Shown piece after piece: positions 7,532 through 14,578 of a stretch of DNA of 18,956 nt (position 1 is the stretch's first letter; every line of letters starts with the position of its first letter). The notes under the pieces were generated by a model, which ran no database searches, was not told the DNA's origin, and was given only the letters and a program-made list of their open reading frames with translations. This DNA comes from Limnoraphis robusta CS-951 (GTDB lineage Bacteria > Cyanobacteriota > Cyanobacteriia > Cyanobacteriales > Microcoleaceae), in the NCBI RefSeq assembly GCF_000972705.2, contig NZ_LATL02000221.1, positions 1 through 18,956 on the forward strand, read 5' to 3'. The position numbers were made by a program, and so were the translations under genes.

Positions 7532-8776
7532 GTGACTACAACACCCCTCCGCCCGGATTCTCAACCCACTTCTACCCAACGCCCCGACGACCAGGGACGC
7601 TTCGGCCAGTTTGGAGGCAAATATGTTCCAGAAACTTTAATGCCAGCTTTAGCGGAATTAGAAACCGCCTTCAAACAATACCGCCACGACCCGGAATTTC
7701 AACAGGAATTACAACAACTTTTGCGCGATTATGTGGGTCGTCCGAGTCCGTTGTATTTTGCTGAACGTTTAACCCAATATTACGCCAAACCGGATGGTAC
7801 CGGGGCGCAAATTTACCTCAAACGCGAAGACCTCAACCACACCGGCGCCCACAAGATTAATAATGCCTTGGCTCAAGCGTTATTAGCCCTTAAAATGGGC
7901 AAACAGCGAATTATTGCTGAAACAGGCGCAGGTCAACATGGCGTCGCTACAGCTACGGTTTGTGCGCGGTTTGGCTTGCAATGCGTGATTTATATGGGCG
8001 TCCATGATATGGAAAGACAAGCCCTAAACGTCTTTAGAATGCGGCTGTTGGGGGCCGAAGTCAAACCCGTTGAAGCGGGAACCGGAACCCTAAAAGATGC
8101 CACCAGTGAGGCGATTCGAGACTGGGTAACAAATGTAGAAACGACGCACTACATTCTCGGTTCCGTCGCAGGCCCCCATCCCTACCCGATGATGGTGCGA
8201 GACTTTCATGGAGTTATTGGTGTAGAAACTCGCGCCCAATGTTTAGAAAAATGGGGCGGTTTACCTGATATTTTATTGGCTTGCGTGGGTGGTGGTTCTA
8301 ACGCGATGGGACTGTTTCACGAGTTTGTCAATGAATCCTCTGTGCGGTTCATTGGCGTCGAGGCGGCAGGTTCAGGGATTGAGACGGGGAAACACGCCGC
8401 CACCCTCACCAAAGGACGAGTTGGGGTGTTGCATGGGGCGATGAGTTATCTATTACAAGATGATGACGGACAGGTAATCGAAGCCCATTCAATTAGTGCG
8501 GGTTTGGACTATCCCGGCGTTGGGCCTGAACATAGTTATTTAAAAGATAGCCAACGGGCAGAATATTATAGTGTTACTGACCAAGAAGCCTTAGATGCGT
8601 TTCAACGGTTATCGAAGTTAGAAGGAATCATTCCGGCGTTGGAAACTGCCCATGCGATTGCTTATTTAGAAACCCTTTGTCCGCAATTAGAAGGCAGTCC
8701 TCGGATTATTTTAAACTGTTCGGGACGGGGTGATAAAGATGTGCAAACAGTCGCTAAGTTTCTCGACCCTGCTTAA
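7532..8776 (+). CDS. trpB: Tryptophan synthase beta chain
   Basis: A 414-residue TrpB, which condenses indole with L-serine to L-tryptophan using PLP, in complex with TrpA. Visible signatures are [19 protein letters not shown] (22-40), the PLP lysine K108 in [12 protein letters not shown], the catalytic glutamate E130 in AETGAGQHG, the phosphate-binding loop GGGSNA (253-258) and the serine S397 in NCSGRGDKD that contacts the pyridine nitrogen. All key residues are present and length is normal for cyanobacteria. The start is GTG 7532 (MTTTPLRP...), consistent with the family N-terminus, with GAG about 4 nt upstream. It stands alone, without trpA or other trp genes in the window. It is convergent with the DUF928 gene, their stops 30 nt apart. 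Confidence 0.97.
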   Translation: MTTTPLRPDSQPTSTQRPDDQGRFGQFGGKYVPETLMPALAELETAFKQYRHDPEFQQELQQLLRDYVGRPSPLYFAERLTQYYAKPDGTGAQIYLKREDLNHTGAHKINNALAQALLALKMGKQRIIAETGAGQHGVATATVCARFGLQCVIYMGVHDMERQALNVFRMRLLGAEVKPVEAGTGTLKDATSEAIRDWVTNVETTHYILGSVAGPHPYPMMVRDFHGVIGVETRAQCLEKWGGLPDILLACVGGGSNAMGLFHEFVNESSVRFIGVEAAGSGIETGKHAATLTKGRVGVLHGAMSYLLQDDDGQVIEAHSISAGLDYPGVGPEHSYLKDSQRAEYYSVTDQEALDAFQRLSKLEGIIPALETAHAIAYLETLCPQLEGSPRIILNCSGRGDKDVQTVAKFLDPA

Positions 8777-8792
8777 AAACTTGTTGATTTTC

Positions 8793-8807
8793 ACTCGGTT
8801 CGCGAGT
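8793..8807. terminator. Small hairpin between convergent trpB and DUF928 genes
   Basis: ACTCG (8793-8797) and CGAGT (8803-8807) form a 5-bp stem in the 30-nt gap between converging genes, touching the stop codon of the minus-strand gene. It is short and has no U-run on either strand, so a bidirectional terminator role is only a possibility. Confidence 0.25.
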
Positions 8808-9550
8808 CAGCAGCAGTCAATGATGGGAATTGGAATGAATTCTTCTAATTCTACTGATTTGAGGAAGTTAGACCAATCATTGGTTAAAGTCGAATCAGAC
8901 GGGTTAGCGCTCATTCCCTGAATAAGACTCGTTAAAGCATCATACCAAATACCGTTTTCTGCATAAACAAGATGACTTTTTTCGGTTTGATTATTTCCTA
9001 ACTGACTGTTCAATTCTTGACTCCCTTGAACTCGTTTTATCCAGCCATGAACGCTGTGATTGTTTGATGGATTTTCAGCATCACAAACCAGTTCAAAAAA
9101 CCAATGATACTCCTGTTCAAGTTCTAGAGGTTTTGCGGTTGAGGGAAGTTTAACACTAATAATTCCCGGTGTTTTTGATAGTTCAACTAAAATCGGTTTT
9201 TCGAGAATCGGACTTTGATTTTCATCTAAAAGCATCAATTCAGCTTGACGAATTTCGGTAGAATGATAAGGAATATAAAACCAAAACGTTGGATATTCTT
9301 TTGTCGTTAAACCCAAGTTTGTTTGAGGGATTAAAGCGGTTAGAGGGGGCTGAGTTGCAAGGCAATTTCCGCGACTTGCTCCCCCTTTACGATTACCCGG
9401 TCTGCCATCTCCATCAAAATCAAAGTTTTGGTTGCTGGCTAGCTGAAAAAATGAGCTAGCTTTTGAAGGCTCATCAATTCCATAACTAATTTTTCCTGTA
9501 AAACTTAGGAAAAATAAGAGGGTTGTGAAGTATAGCTTTATCTGAGTCAT
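8807..9550 (-). CDS. DUF928 domain exported protein
   Basis: A 247-residue protein of the cyanobacterial DUF928 family, function unknown. An N-terminal hydrophobic signal sequence (about 1-24, KLYFTTLLFFLSFTGKISYG) predicts export. The family signature follows: FDFDGDGRPGNRKGGASRGNC (starting near 42), LTALIPQTNLGLTTKEYPTFWFYIPY, LPSTAKPLELEQEYHWFFELVCD and VHGWIKRV. The shape suggests a small periplasmic or surface beta-rich domain, which is inference. It is the last gene of the four-gene minus-strand unit, starting 6 nt after the stop of the CHAT-CHASE2 gene, so the two are almost certainly co-translated. DUF928 genes are, from memory, frequent neighbours of CHASE2 and filamentous haemagglutinin genes in cyanobacteria. 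An adhesin gene of that type is indeed 7 kb away. Confidence 0.85.
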   Translation of the reverse strand: MTQIKLYFTTLLFFLSFTGKISYGIDEPSKASSFFQLASNQNFDFDGDGRPGNRKGGASRGNCLATQPPLTALIPQTNLGLTTKEYPTFWFYIPYHSTEIRQAELMLLDENQSPILEKPILVELSKTPGIISVKLPSTAKPLELEQEYHWFFELVCDAENPSNNHSVHGWIKRVQGSQELNSQLGNNQTEKSHLVYAENGIWYDALTSLIQGMSANPSDSTLTNDWSNFLKSVELEEFIPIPIIDCC

Positions 9551-9556
9551 TTTTCA

Positions 9557-11875
9557 TTATATAGTCTTAGGAAAAGCAACTTTTATAACACCAGTGAGTA
9601 TCAATGCCAACCCAGAGGGAACAATCGGTATCCAACCTCCTTTTGTTAAAGTAATATAGCCAATACCACCGATAAAAATTAGACTCACACTACCAATAAT
9701 AAGATACAATATTATTGTAGGTTTTTGGCGATAAAAATAAAAAATAAAGAGGATTTCTCCAATCACAGCACATCCGAAAATCAAGAGAACTTCTCCCCCC
9801 TTGGGTAAGACCCGAAGCAAGGGTCGATGATCTTGAACTGCACTGAGAATTTGACTGATCATTTGAGCTTGAATAAAGACTCCCGGAGTATATTTAATCG
9901 GTGAATAACCCGCACTATAAGGCGTGAGAAAACCATCATCGATACTCTGAGCCGTTGTACCAATCAAAACAATTCTATCTTGAATCCACCTTGGATCAAA
10001 GCGATCGCTGAGAATATCACTTAATGTAACGGTTTGAGCGGGAGCTTCAGAAGATCGATAATTGAGCATAATTTGATATCCCATTGCATCTAATTGATGA
10101 TAACCTCCCGTTGCAGGTTCAAGCTTTTTAAACTCAACTGAACCGATTTTAAAAGTATTCGGTGAAGTGCGATTAAATTCAATTCCTTCAGCCTTGAGAT
10201 AACGATAAGCCACCTTATAACTAAAGGATTTTTCTGTATTACATTTAGAGTTTGGAGTCATTCCCAAAAGCTGACGCCGAACAATTCCATCCGGATCAAT
10301 AGGTACATCACTAAACCCTACTTGTTGAAGCGGAACTTGATCGGGAGGAGGAATAGAAGGATTATTTTCACCGTCGCCAACTTCACAAACAACAATTAAT
10401 TTTTCATCTTGTTTTAAGAGATTGGCTAATTTTTGCTTATTTTTTTGAACGGGAAAAGGACGATAAATATCCAAACCAATCACTCTCGGTTGATATTGAT
10501 TGAGTTTTTCTAATAACTGTTTCAGTGCTGTATCCGATAAAGAACCTCGTAATTCATTGGGATTTTGAGCTTGAATATCTTTCTCTGTTACGGTTATAAT
10601 TAAAATCCGAGGATCAGGTGGTTCATCGGGTTTTAACCGAATTAACGCATCTATTGCTTTCAGTTCCCAAGTTTGTAGTATTCCGAGCGATCGCACACCC
10701 ATTACTAAGCTTGTTATAACGACACTTATCGTCAATATTTTTTGCCAATCATTCCATCGAAATAAAGGAGTTTTTTGGGGTTTAGACTGAGGTTTATTAG
10801 GCGGTTGACACAACTGTTCCCAAGTGAGCGATCGCGCTGTGGGATGCTGAAAAATAACAGGAAGCCAACTCGCACAGGGAAGTTCTTTTTCTAATTCATC
10901 ATGTAAACGTTCCCGTGCTTTCCGCACTGCAAACGTAAAAGATTTTCCAGTTGAAAAAGCAGTCAGAAAATACTTCAGAAAGCTTTGAGCCACTTGATCG
11001 GGAACAATTTCTCGCATGACAATCATTCGAGGAATATGCAAATCACTGAGTTCTTTGGCTAATCCTAATCCATCACAAGAATTAAAAATTGCTAGTTGTA
11101 ACCCAGATTGAACTGTTTGTTTTAAACCATATTTAAGCTCACTCAGGGTTAAACTCTCTTGAGAATTAATGTAAATTGTTCCTTGCTCACCTTTGGTTTC
11201 ACTGTGTCCCGCAAAAAACAGAATATCCCAAGTTTTTTCCCAGAGTAGATCATTGATTTCTCGGCGTTTCGGTTCAACTAAAAATACAAGATCGACATTC
11301 GGTAAACTCTCAAGCAGTTGGCGATCCTGTTCAATATTGATCCCTTCACTGTGTCCCAGAATTGCTAAAATTCGCACCTGAATATTAGGTGAAGATTCAG
11401 TGGAAATGTTATGATATTCTGGAGTGCTAAAGGCAACTTCAGCCAGACGAGATTCCACCCAATCCCAAAGATGCCAGGGTAGTTTTTGAAGTTGAGGATC
11501 ACAAGTGCGAATTAACACTCGAAGCGTTTGATTGAGACTGAACCAATCTCGTAATTTTCGATCAATTTTTTGAAACTCTGAAGCATCTAGCCACGCTAAA
11601 AAACAACTACTCAGTTCTTTCGCTGAGTCTTTACAAGCCTCAACTCGATTAATACTACCATCATAAACAATACCTTCAACTTTTATCCGGTAAGGCGCAC
11701 CAATTAAACGATACTTTTCCCAATGATTTTGTAAGCAAGTTGCGAGTTGAAGATTGGGAGGTAAACCGCCTGTCATTTCTAGTTCTCGTTGGTTTGCTAA
11801 CCAAATTTCCAGGGTTACTCTTACCCCCCTTTCCAAATTTCCCTCTAATTTTAGGACAACTTGCTGTTCCATCAT
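9557..11875 (-). CDS. CHAT (caspase-like) and CHASE2 membrane sensor protein
   Basis: A 772-residue predicted transmembrane signalling protease. The N-terminal part (about 1-150) is a conserved cyanobacterial module ending in LQKLPWHLWDW. A CHAT domain (about 165-345) follows, with the caspase-like dyad intact: H224 in FFAGHSE and C267 in IFNSCDG. A proline-rich linker (356-370) leads to a membrane helix at 379-399. The CHASE2 extracytoplasmic sensor spans about 400-690 (RILIITVTEKDI, RVIGLDIYRPFP, DRIVLIGTTAQSIDDGFLTP, TPGVFIQAQMI). Three membrane helices at 695-714, 720-742 and 748-766 end the protein. Expected topology puts CHAT in the cytoplasm and CHASE2 outside. There is no kinase or cyclase output domain, so CHAT is the likely output. 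The start is the first of two adjacent ATGs at 11870-11875. It lies 24 nt after the DUF1822 gene, in the same unit as a sigma-like gene. Domain calls are firm; protease activity and ligand are inferred. Confidence 0.92.
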   Translation of the reverse strand: MMEQQVVLKLEGNLERGVRVTLEIWLANQRELEMTGGLPPNLQLATCLQNHWEKYRLIGAPYRIKVEGIVYDGSINRVEACKDSAKELSSCFLAWLDASEFQKIDRKLRDWFSLNQTLRVLIRTCDPQLQKLPWHLWDWVESRLAEVAFSTPEYHNISTESSPNIQVRILAILGHSEGINIEQDRQLLESLPNVDLVFLVEPKRREINDLLWEKTWDILFFAGHSETKGEQGTIYINSQESLTLSELKYGLKQTVQSGLQLAIFNSCDGLGLAKELSDLHIPRMIVMREIVPDQVAQSFLKYFLTAFSTGKSFTFAVRKARERLHDELEKELPCASWLPVIFQHPTARSLTWEQLCQPPNKPQSKPQKTPLFRWNDWQKILTISVVITSLVMGVRSLGILQTWELKAIDALIRLKPDEPPDPRILIITVTEKDIQAQNPNELRGSLSDTALKQLLEKLNQYQPRVIGLDIYRPFPVQKNKQKLANLLKQDEKLIVVCEVGDGENNPSIPPPDQVPLQQVGFSDVPIDPDGIVRRQLLGMTPNSKCNTEKSFSYKVAYRYLKAEGIEFNRTSPNTFKIGSVEFKKLEPATGGYHQLDAMGYQIMLNYRSSEAPAQTVTLSDILSDRFDPRWIQDRIVLIGTTAQSIDDGFLTPYSAGYSPIKYTPGVFIQAQMISQILSAVQDHRPLLRVLPKGGEVLLIFGCAVIGEILFIFYFYRQKPTIILYLIIGSVSLIFIGGIGYITLTKGGWIPIVPSGLALILTGVIKVAFPKTI

Positions 11876-11899
11876 GGGTTACTCATCCTAACTCCAATT

Positions 11900-12832
11900 T
11901 TAGATCACAAAGGTTTCGACGATACTCAAATCTCCTAAAGCCACTTTAACACTAAAAATTTCTCCAGATTCCCCACTAAATTTTAATTGAATATTCTTCG
12001 TACTCCTGGCTTCGGCTTGCATGACAGTTTCTCCATTTTCATCGAGTAACATCAGTTGTAGATTTTGAGGTAAATAAACTTGATTATTAGCGGGATACAA
12101 CTCAACCTCAATACCCATTTCTAAGTCTGTTCTCGGTTGCAAACGAACCAATAAGCCAACCTGTTCAGCCGTTGGTTCTAAACTAAACTTTTTAATTCGT
12201 TCAACTCCCAAATCAGAATTTACAGGTATTAGAGAATCGGAAGTTATATTTCTACTTCGGAACGCCAGTTTCGGAGGAGAAAAAAAAGTTTCTAGGGTTT
12301 CCCAACTCCCCTCGAAAGTATTCTGTAGCCATTGGTTAAGTTTAACCGCATTTTCGATTTGACTCGCATATTTGAGAAAAAAATCCAGAGATTTTAACTG
12401 ATTCAAAGGAACTTCTTCAGTAGAAACCTGTTTGATAAAACCCAAAATATTGGCTTCAGTTAAAGCCTTATTGAGTTGTACCGCAAAATAACCTCTGCGG
12501 TGATTCATAGACTCAAGCGGAATAGAAACAATTTGTTGAGAAGGAAGAACCGGACGACATTCAAACTTACCCAAATGCTGCACATTCAAATCGGCTACAT
12601 CGCTAAATTTTTGCATCATTGGATCGAAACTATCACTCGATTTCCAATCCGGTTCAAATCCCATACATTTCAAATAAAACTCAACCGCATACACGCTTAA
12701 AGTATTCAGATAAACTTGTTTAGCGTGTTTAGGAGCAAGTTGTTTTTGGCGAAACTCATCCGCCTTTTGATGAGCTTTGATCGAAAGAGGAACAGTAAAC
12801 GTTAAAGATTCCATAAGATTGTTAGTTTTCAT
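11900..12832 (-). CDS. DUF1822 family protein
   Basis: A 310-residue protein of the cyanobacterial DUF1822 family, with no known function. Family signatures are PLSIKAHQKADEFRQ (15-29), VYLNTLSVYAVEFYLKCMG (40-58), DVADLNVQHLGKFECRPV (78-95), the RGYFAVQL turn (113-120) and a conserved LGF-like position (ANILGFIKQ). The N-terminal half looks helical. The C-terminal 75 residues look beta-rich (LQLMLLDENGETVMQAEAR, IQLKFSGESGE). There is no signal peptide or membrane helix, so it is probably cytoplasmic. The start at ATG 12830-12832 has GAGG 8 nt upstream; an in-frame ATG at residue 7 is the alternative. It sits 38 nt after the sigma-like gene and 24 nt before the CHAT-CHASE2 gene. That suggests an adaptor, anti-sigma factor or CHAT substrate, which is inference from position only. 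Confidence 0.82.
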   Translation of the reverse strand: MKTNNLMESLTFTVPLSIKAHQKADEFRQKQLAPKHAKQVYLNTLSVYAVEFYLKCMGFEPDWKSSDSFDPMMQKFSDVADLNVQHLGKFECRPVLPSQQIVSIPLESMNHRRGYFAVQLNKALTEANILGFIKQVSTEEVPLNQLKSLDFFLKYASQIENAVKLNQWLQNTFEGSWETLETFFSPPKLAFRSRNITSDSLIPVNSDLGVERIKKFSLEPTAEQVGLLVRLQPRTDLEMGIEVELYPANNQVYLPQNLQLMLLDENGETVMQAEARSTKNIQLKFSGESGEIFSVKVALGDLSIVETFVI

Positions 12833-12870
12833 TTTAAATACCTCAATACACCCAGTTTAACGAAATTGAA

Positions 12871-13545
12871 CTAATTTTGTAAGTATTCTCGGAAATACGG
12901 TGTAAATTCCTTTAACCGCTTTTTATAAAACTCACACAACGAAGAAACAGGCACATTTAATTCGGCTGAAATATCTTTCCATTTGCGATCTTGCCAAATT
13001 TTAGCGATCGCCAAAAATTGAAACGTCGCTTTAGGCTGTCCTTTAATATACTCTTTGGTAAAGATATTATCTGGATTTTCTTCAATTAAACTTTGAAGTT
13101 CTTGAGATTTAGAAATTTGTTCAGCAGGTAGCCTAAAACTATCTAAGTCTTCTAAATTAGGTAAAGAAGCAACATCTTCATTTTTCTCACCTTTAGGTAA
13201 ATAAGTTAGACCTCGACGGGTATATTGATTGAAACAATCTGTAAATCGTTTATCCAAGAGAAAATTACACCAAGCCATCACATCTTGTTCGGGATTGTAT
13301 CTATCAATATTTTGACAAATTTCCATCATCATTATACTTTTAGCTTCATTGTACAAATCCTCATAAATACTTACTGGAAAAGGAAATGAGCCTTTTTTCG
13401 GACGTATCAAACGACCAGATTTTAAAATTTTATCCATCAGCAAATTCAACGCTCGTCGGCGCTCGTAGCTTCCTTTCGAATACTGTTGAGCCTCTCTTGC
13501 GAGTTGGTTGAACTGAGAATCAATTGGACTTTTCCCCTGGTGCAT
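12871..13545 (-). CDS. Sigma-70-like (ECF-type) transcription factor
   Basis: A 224-residue protein resembling the short sigma-70-like factors of cyanobacteria that accompany DUF1822 genes. A region 2-like helical part spans about 58-112 (YEDLYNEAKSIMMMEICQNI, RYNPEQDVMAWCNFLLDKRF, with the YTRRG end). An acidic linker spans 120-160, and a C-terminal helix-turn-helix like sigma region 4 spans about 180-214 (WKDISAELNVPVSSLCEFYK). It is shorter than a group 1 or 2 sigma and lacks regions 1 and 3, as in ECF factors. The start at ATG 13543-13545 is supported by AGGAAG 5 nt upstream. It is first in the minus-strand unit. The target promoter cannot be read from this window; autoregulation is possible. 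A weak TATACA lies upstream on the minus strand near 13580, without a matching -35. The assignment as a true RNA polymerase sigma subunit is moderately secure. Confidence 0.75.
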   Translation of the reverse strand: MHQGKSPIDSQFNQLAREAQQYSKGSYERRRALNLLMDKILKSGRLIRPKKGSFPFPVSIYEDLYNEAKSIMMMEICQNIDRYNPEQDVMAWCNFLLDKRFTDCFNQYTRRGLTYLPKGEKNEDVASLPNLEDLDSFRLPAEQISKSQELQSLIEENPDNIFTKEYIKGQPKATFQFLAIAKIWQDRKWKDISAELNVPVSSLCEFYKKRLKEFTPYFREYLQN

Positions 13546-13709
13546 AGATACTTCCTATCCTGTGTTTAGGACTCTCTGTATAGTTTCTGGTTTCGGAGGT
13601 CGTTTTTTCGGATGACTCAGTTTTTGTTACAAAATTTCAGACAAGCACCTTGTCCAGTGAGGCGTTGTGAATGTTCTCTAACGCTTATCTAGAGAGTGTT
13701 GTAACTGAG

Positions 13710-13815
13710 ATCTTGCACCAGTTCAGAAACCGGGTTTCTTGCTACTGCTTTTAGCTTATAGCCTATATTTTTCCTTGAGAAACCCGGTTTCTCGGGTCTT
13801 GTTGATCCGCAAGAT
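13710..13815. repeat. MITE-like nested palindrome element
   Basis: Outer arms ATCTTGC (13710-13716) and GCAAGAT (13809-13815) enclose two 15-mers. AGAAACCGGGTTTCT (13725-13739) and AGAAACCCGGTTTCT (13778-13792) are exact reverse complements of each other, and each is itself nearly palindromic. The second extends to GAGAAACC/GGTTTCTC. The element can fold as two short hairpins or as one long one. AGAAACCCGGTTTCT is, from memory, a dispersed intergenic repeat in Planktothrix/Microcystis-type genomes. No coding sequence and no clear target-site duplication were seen. It occupies much of the 415-bp gap (13546-13960) between the sigma-like gene and the small plus-strand genes. Confidence 0.65.
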
Positions 13816-13847
13816 GTGAGTTATAACCAATTTTCAGTTACAGAAAA

Positions 13848-13879
13848 CAGAAATTTTTTCAAAAAAAGTCAAATTTCTG
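13848..13879. repeat. 9-bp A/T-rich inverted repeat
   Basis: CAGAAATTT (13848-13856) and AAATTTCTG (13871-13879) are perfect reverse complements around a 14-nt loop. The loop itself contains T and A runs. It lies between the MITE-like element and the start of the MshEN small gene and could be a regulator-binding palindrome or a remnant of an adjacent repeat. Confidence 0.4.
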
Positions 13880-13920
13880 AAAAAAAGTACAACAAGTTCA
13901 GAAACATATGTAGAACACAG

Positions 13921-13949
13921 TTGACAAGGCTCGCGCACTGACAGCTAAT
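13921..13949 (+). promoter_or_regulatory. Possible promoter with perfect -35 before the MshEN gene
   Basis: TTGACA (13921-13926) is a consensus -35 hexamer. With a 17-nt spacer, GCTAAT (13944-13949) is a 4-of-6 -10. Initiation would fall near 13956, giving a nearly leaderless mRNA and splitting the GGAGG at 13955-13959. That is awkward, so the real promoter may lie further upstream. Confidence 0.3.
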
Positions 13950-13960
13950 TTCATGGAGGA

Positions 13961-14167
13961 ATGACTCAAGTGAAGTTAGGACAAATATTGGTTCGGAAAA
14001 AGTTAATTTCGTTATCTCAGTTGGAACAAATCCTAACGTTTCAGTCTTCATCTTCTAAGAAATTAGGGGAACTACTGGTAACACAAAGATTAATTGAAGA
14101 GGAGGACTTACAACAAGCAATCAAAGAGCAATATTGGCGAGATAATGGCTTTTGGGTGATTGACTAA
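13961..14167 (+). CDS. Stand-alone MshEN-type (GspE N-terminal) small protein
   Basis: A 68-residue protein that is essentially one MshEN domain. In MshE and related type II secretion or pilus ATPases this N-terminal module binds c-di-GMP through two 24-residue motifs separated by 5 residues. Here residues 5-28 (KLGQILV...LTFQ) and 34-57 (KLGELLV...IKEQ) fit that motif at all conserved positions except two. The leading Arg is Lys in both, and the Gly at motif position 10 is Lys14 or Arg43. The spacer is exactly 5 residues. There is no ATPase domain, so it would be a free effector or adaptor. Start choice is uncertain: ATG 13961 is only 1 nt after GGAGG, while the in-frame GTG at 13970 has a 10-nt spacing and still keeps both motifs. 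It is divergent from the sigma-like operon. Binding of c-di-GMP is inference. Confidence 0.7.
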   Translation: MTQVKLGQILVRKKLISLSQLEQILTFQSSSSKKLGELLVTQRLIEEEDLQQAIKEQYWRDNGFWVID

Positions 14168-14236
14168 TATTCACATTTTTTTGAGTCAATCCTGAGAAGC
14201 TTTTGATAACGTTCATTCCACCCGTTGAGGTCTATT

Positions 14237-14428
14237 ATGAAAAAAAATCTCTCAATTTTACCTGCTGAACTTGCGAATCAGTATTTATCGTCTGATCAGT
14301 TTGTGCGGATTATTAATGCTGAGTCTCAAACGGTTTACGGTTGGTGTAATGTAGAAGATTTACTAGAAACGCTGGCGGGAAATAACATCAAAAAGTTTTT
14401 GGTCATTCCATTAGATTTAGACGGTTGA
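14237..14428 (+). CDS. Hypothetical 63-residue protein
   Basis: A 63-residue cytoplasmic-looking protein that I do not recognise. ATG 14237 is chosen because GAGG (14227-14230) lies 6 nt upstream; an in-frame TTG at 14225 overlaps that site. The sequence begins MKKNLSILPAELANQYLSS, contains a VYGWCNVEDLLETLAG middle and ends KKFLVIPLDLDG. It has no signal peptide or membrane helix, and the alternation of short helical and strand-like segments suggests a compact fold. It follows the MshEN small gene by 69 nt on the same strand and may be co-transcribed with it. Confidence 0.6.
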   Translation: MKKNLSILPAELANQYLSSDQFVRIINAESQTVYGWCNVEDLLETLAGNNIKKFLVIPLDLDG

Positions 14429-14449
14429 GATTATTAGATGAGGTAAAAA

Positions 14450-14578
14450 ATGGCTGAAATCAAGACCGATAGACTATTCCCCAGGAGTCAACTTTACACA
14501 ACACTCCTTTATGTAAAGAACATTTCTTTATATTTTAAAGATTGGGTAAAGGATGTTGACTTGTTACGAACAGGTTAG
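14450..14578 (+). CDS. Possible 42-residue small protein
   Basis: A short open frame, ATG 14450 to TAG 14576-14578, that would encode MAEIKTDRLFPRSQLYTTLL followed by 22 more residues ending DVDLLRTG. It is supported by GAGG (14440-14443) exactly 6 nt before the ATG and by its position 21 nt after the stop of the 63-residue gene, as in an operon. Against it, the DNA is rich in CTTTA/TAAAG inverted repeats, and the frame's end overlaps a strong promoter for the next gene. It may therefore be chance. No family was recognised. Confidence 0.35.
   Translation: MAEIKTDRLFPRSQLYTTLLYVKNISLYFKDWVKDVDLLRTG
14486..14561. repeat. Cluster of CTTTA/TAAAG inverted repeats overlapping a -35 box
   Basis: AGTCAAC (14486-14492) pairs with GTTGACT (14555-14561), and the adjoining TTTAC (14493-14497) with GTAAA (14546-14550) across a 4-nt bulge. 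Inside lie CTTTATGTAAAG (14507-14518) and TCTTTA...TAAAGA (14525-14541). The right outer arm contains the -35 hexamer of the downstream promoter, so the structure could be an operator or a cruciform-type control element. It also overlaps the possible 42-residue frame. Confidence 0.45.

Noticed and set aside
8730..8921. 63-codon plus-strand frame overlapping the end of trpB and the DUF928 gene
   Set aside because: Spans the convergent gene ends in other frames; no ribosome-binding site and no family.
8807..13545. CHAT protease plus sigma factor as a type III-E CRISPR (Craspase) locus
   Set aside because: No Cas7-11, Csx29 TPR-CHAT, Csx30 or repeat array is present; only the protease-sigma analogy remains.
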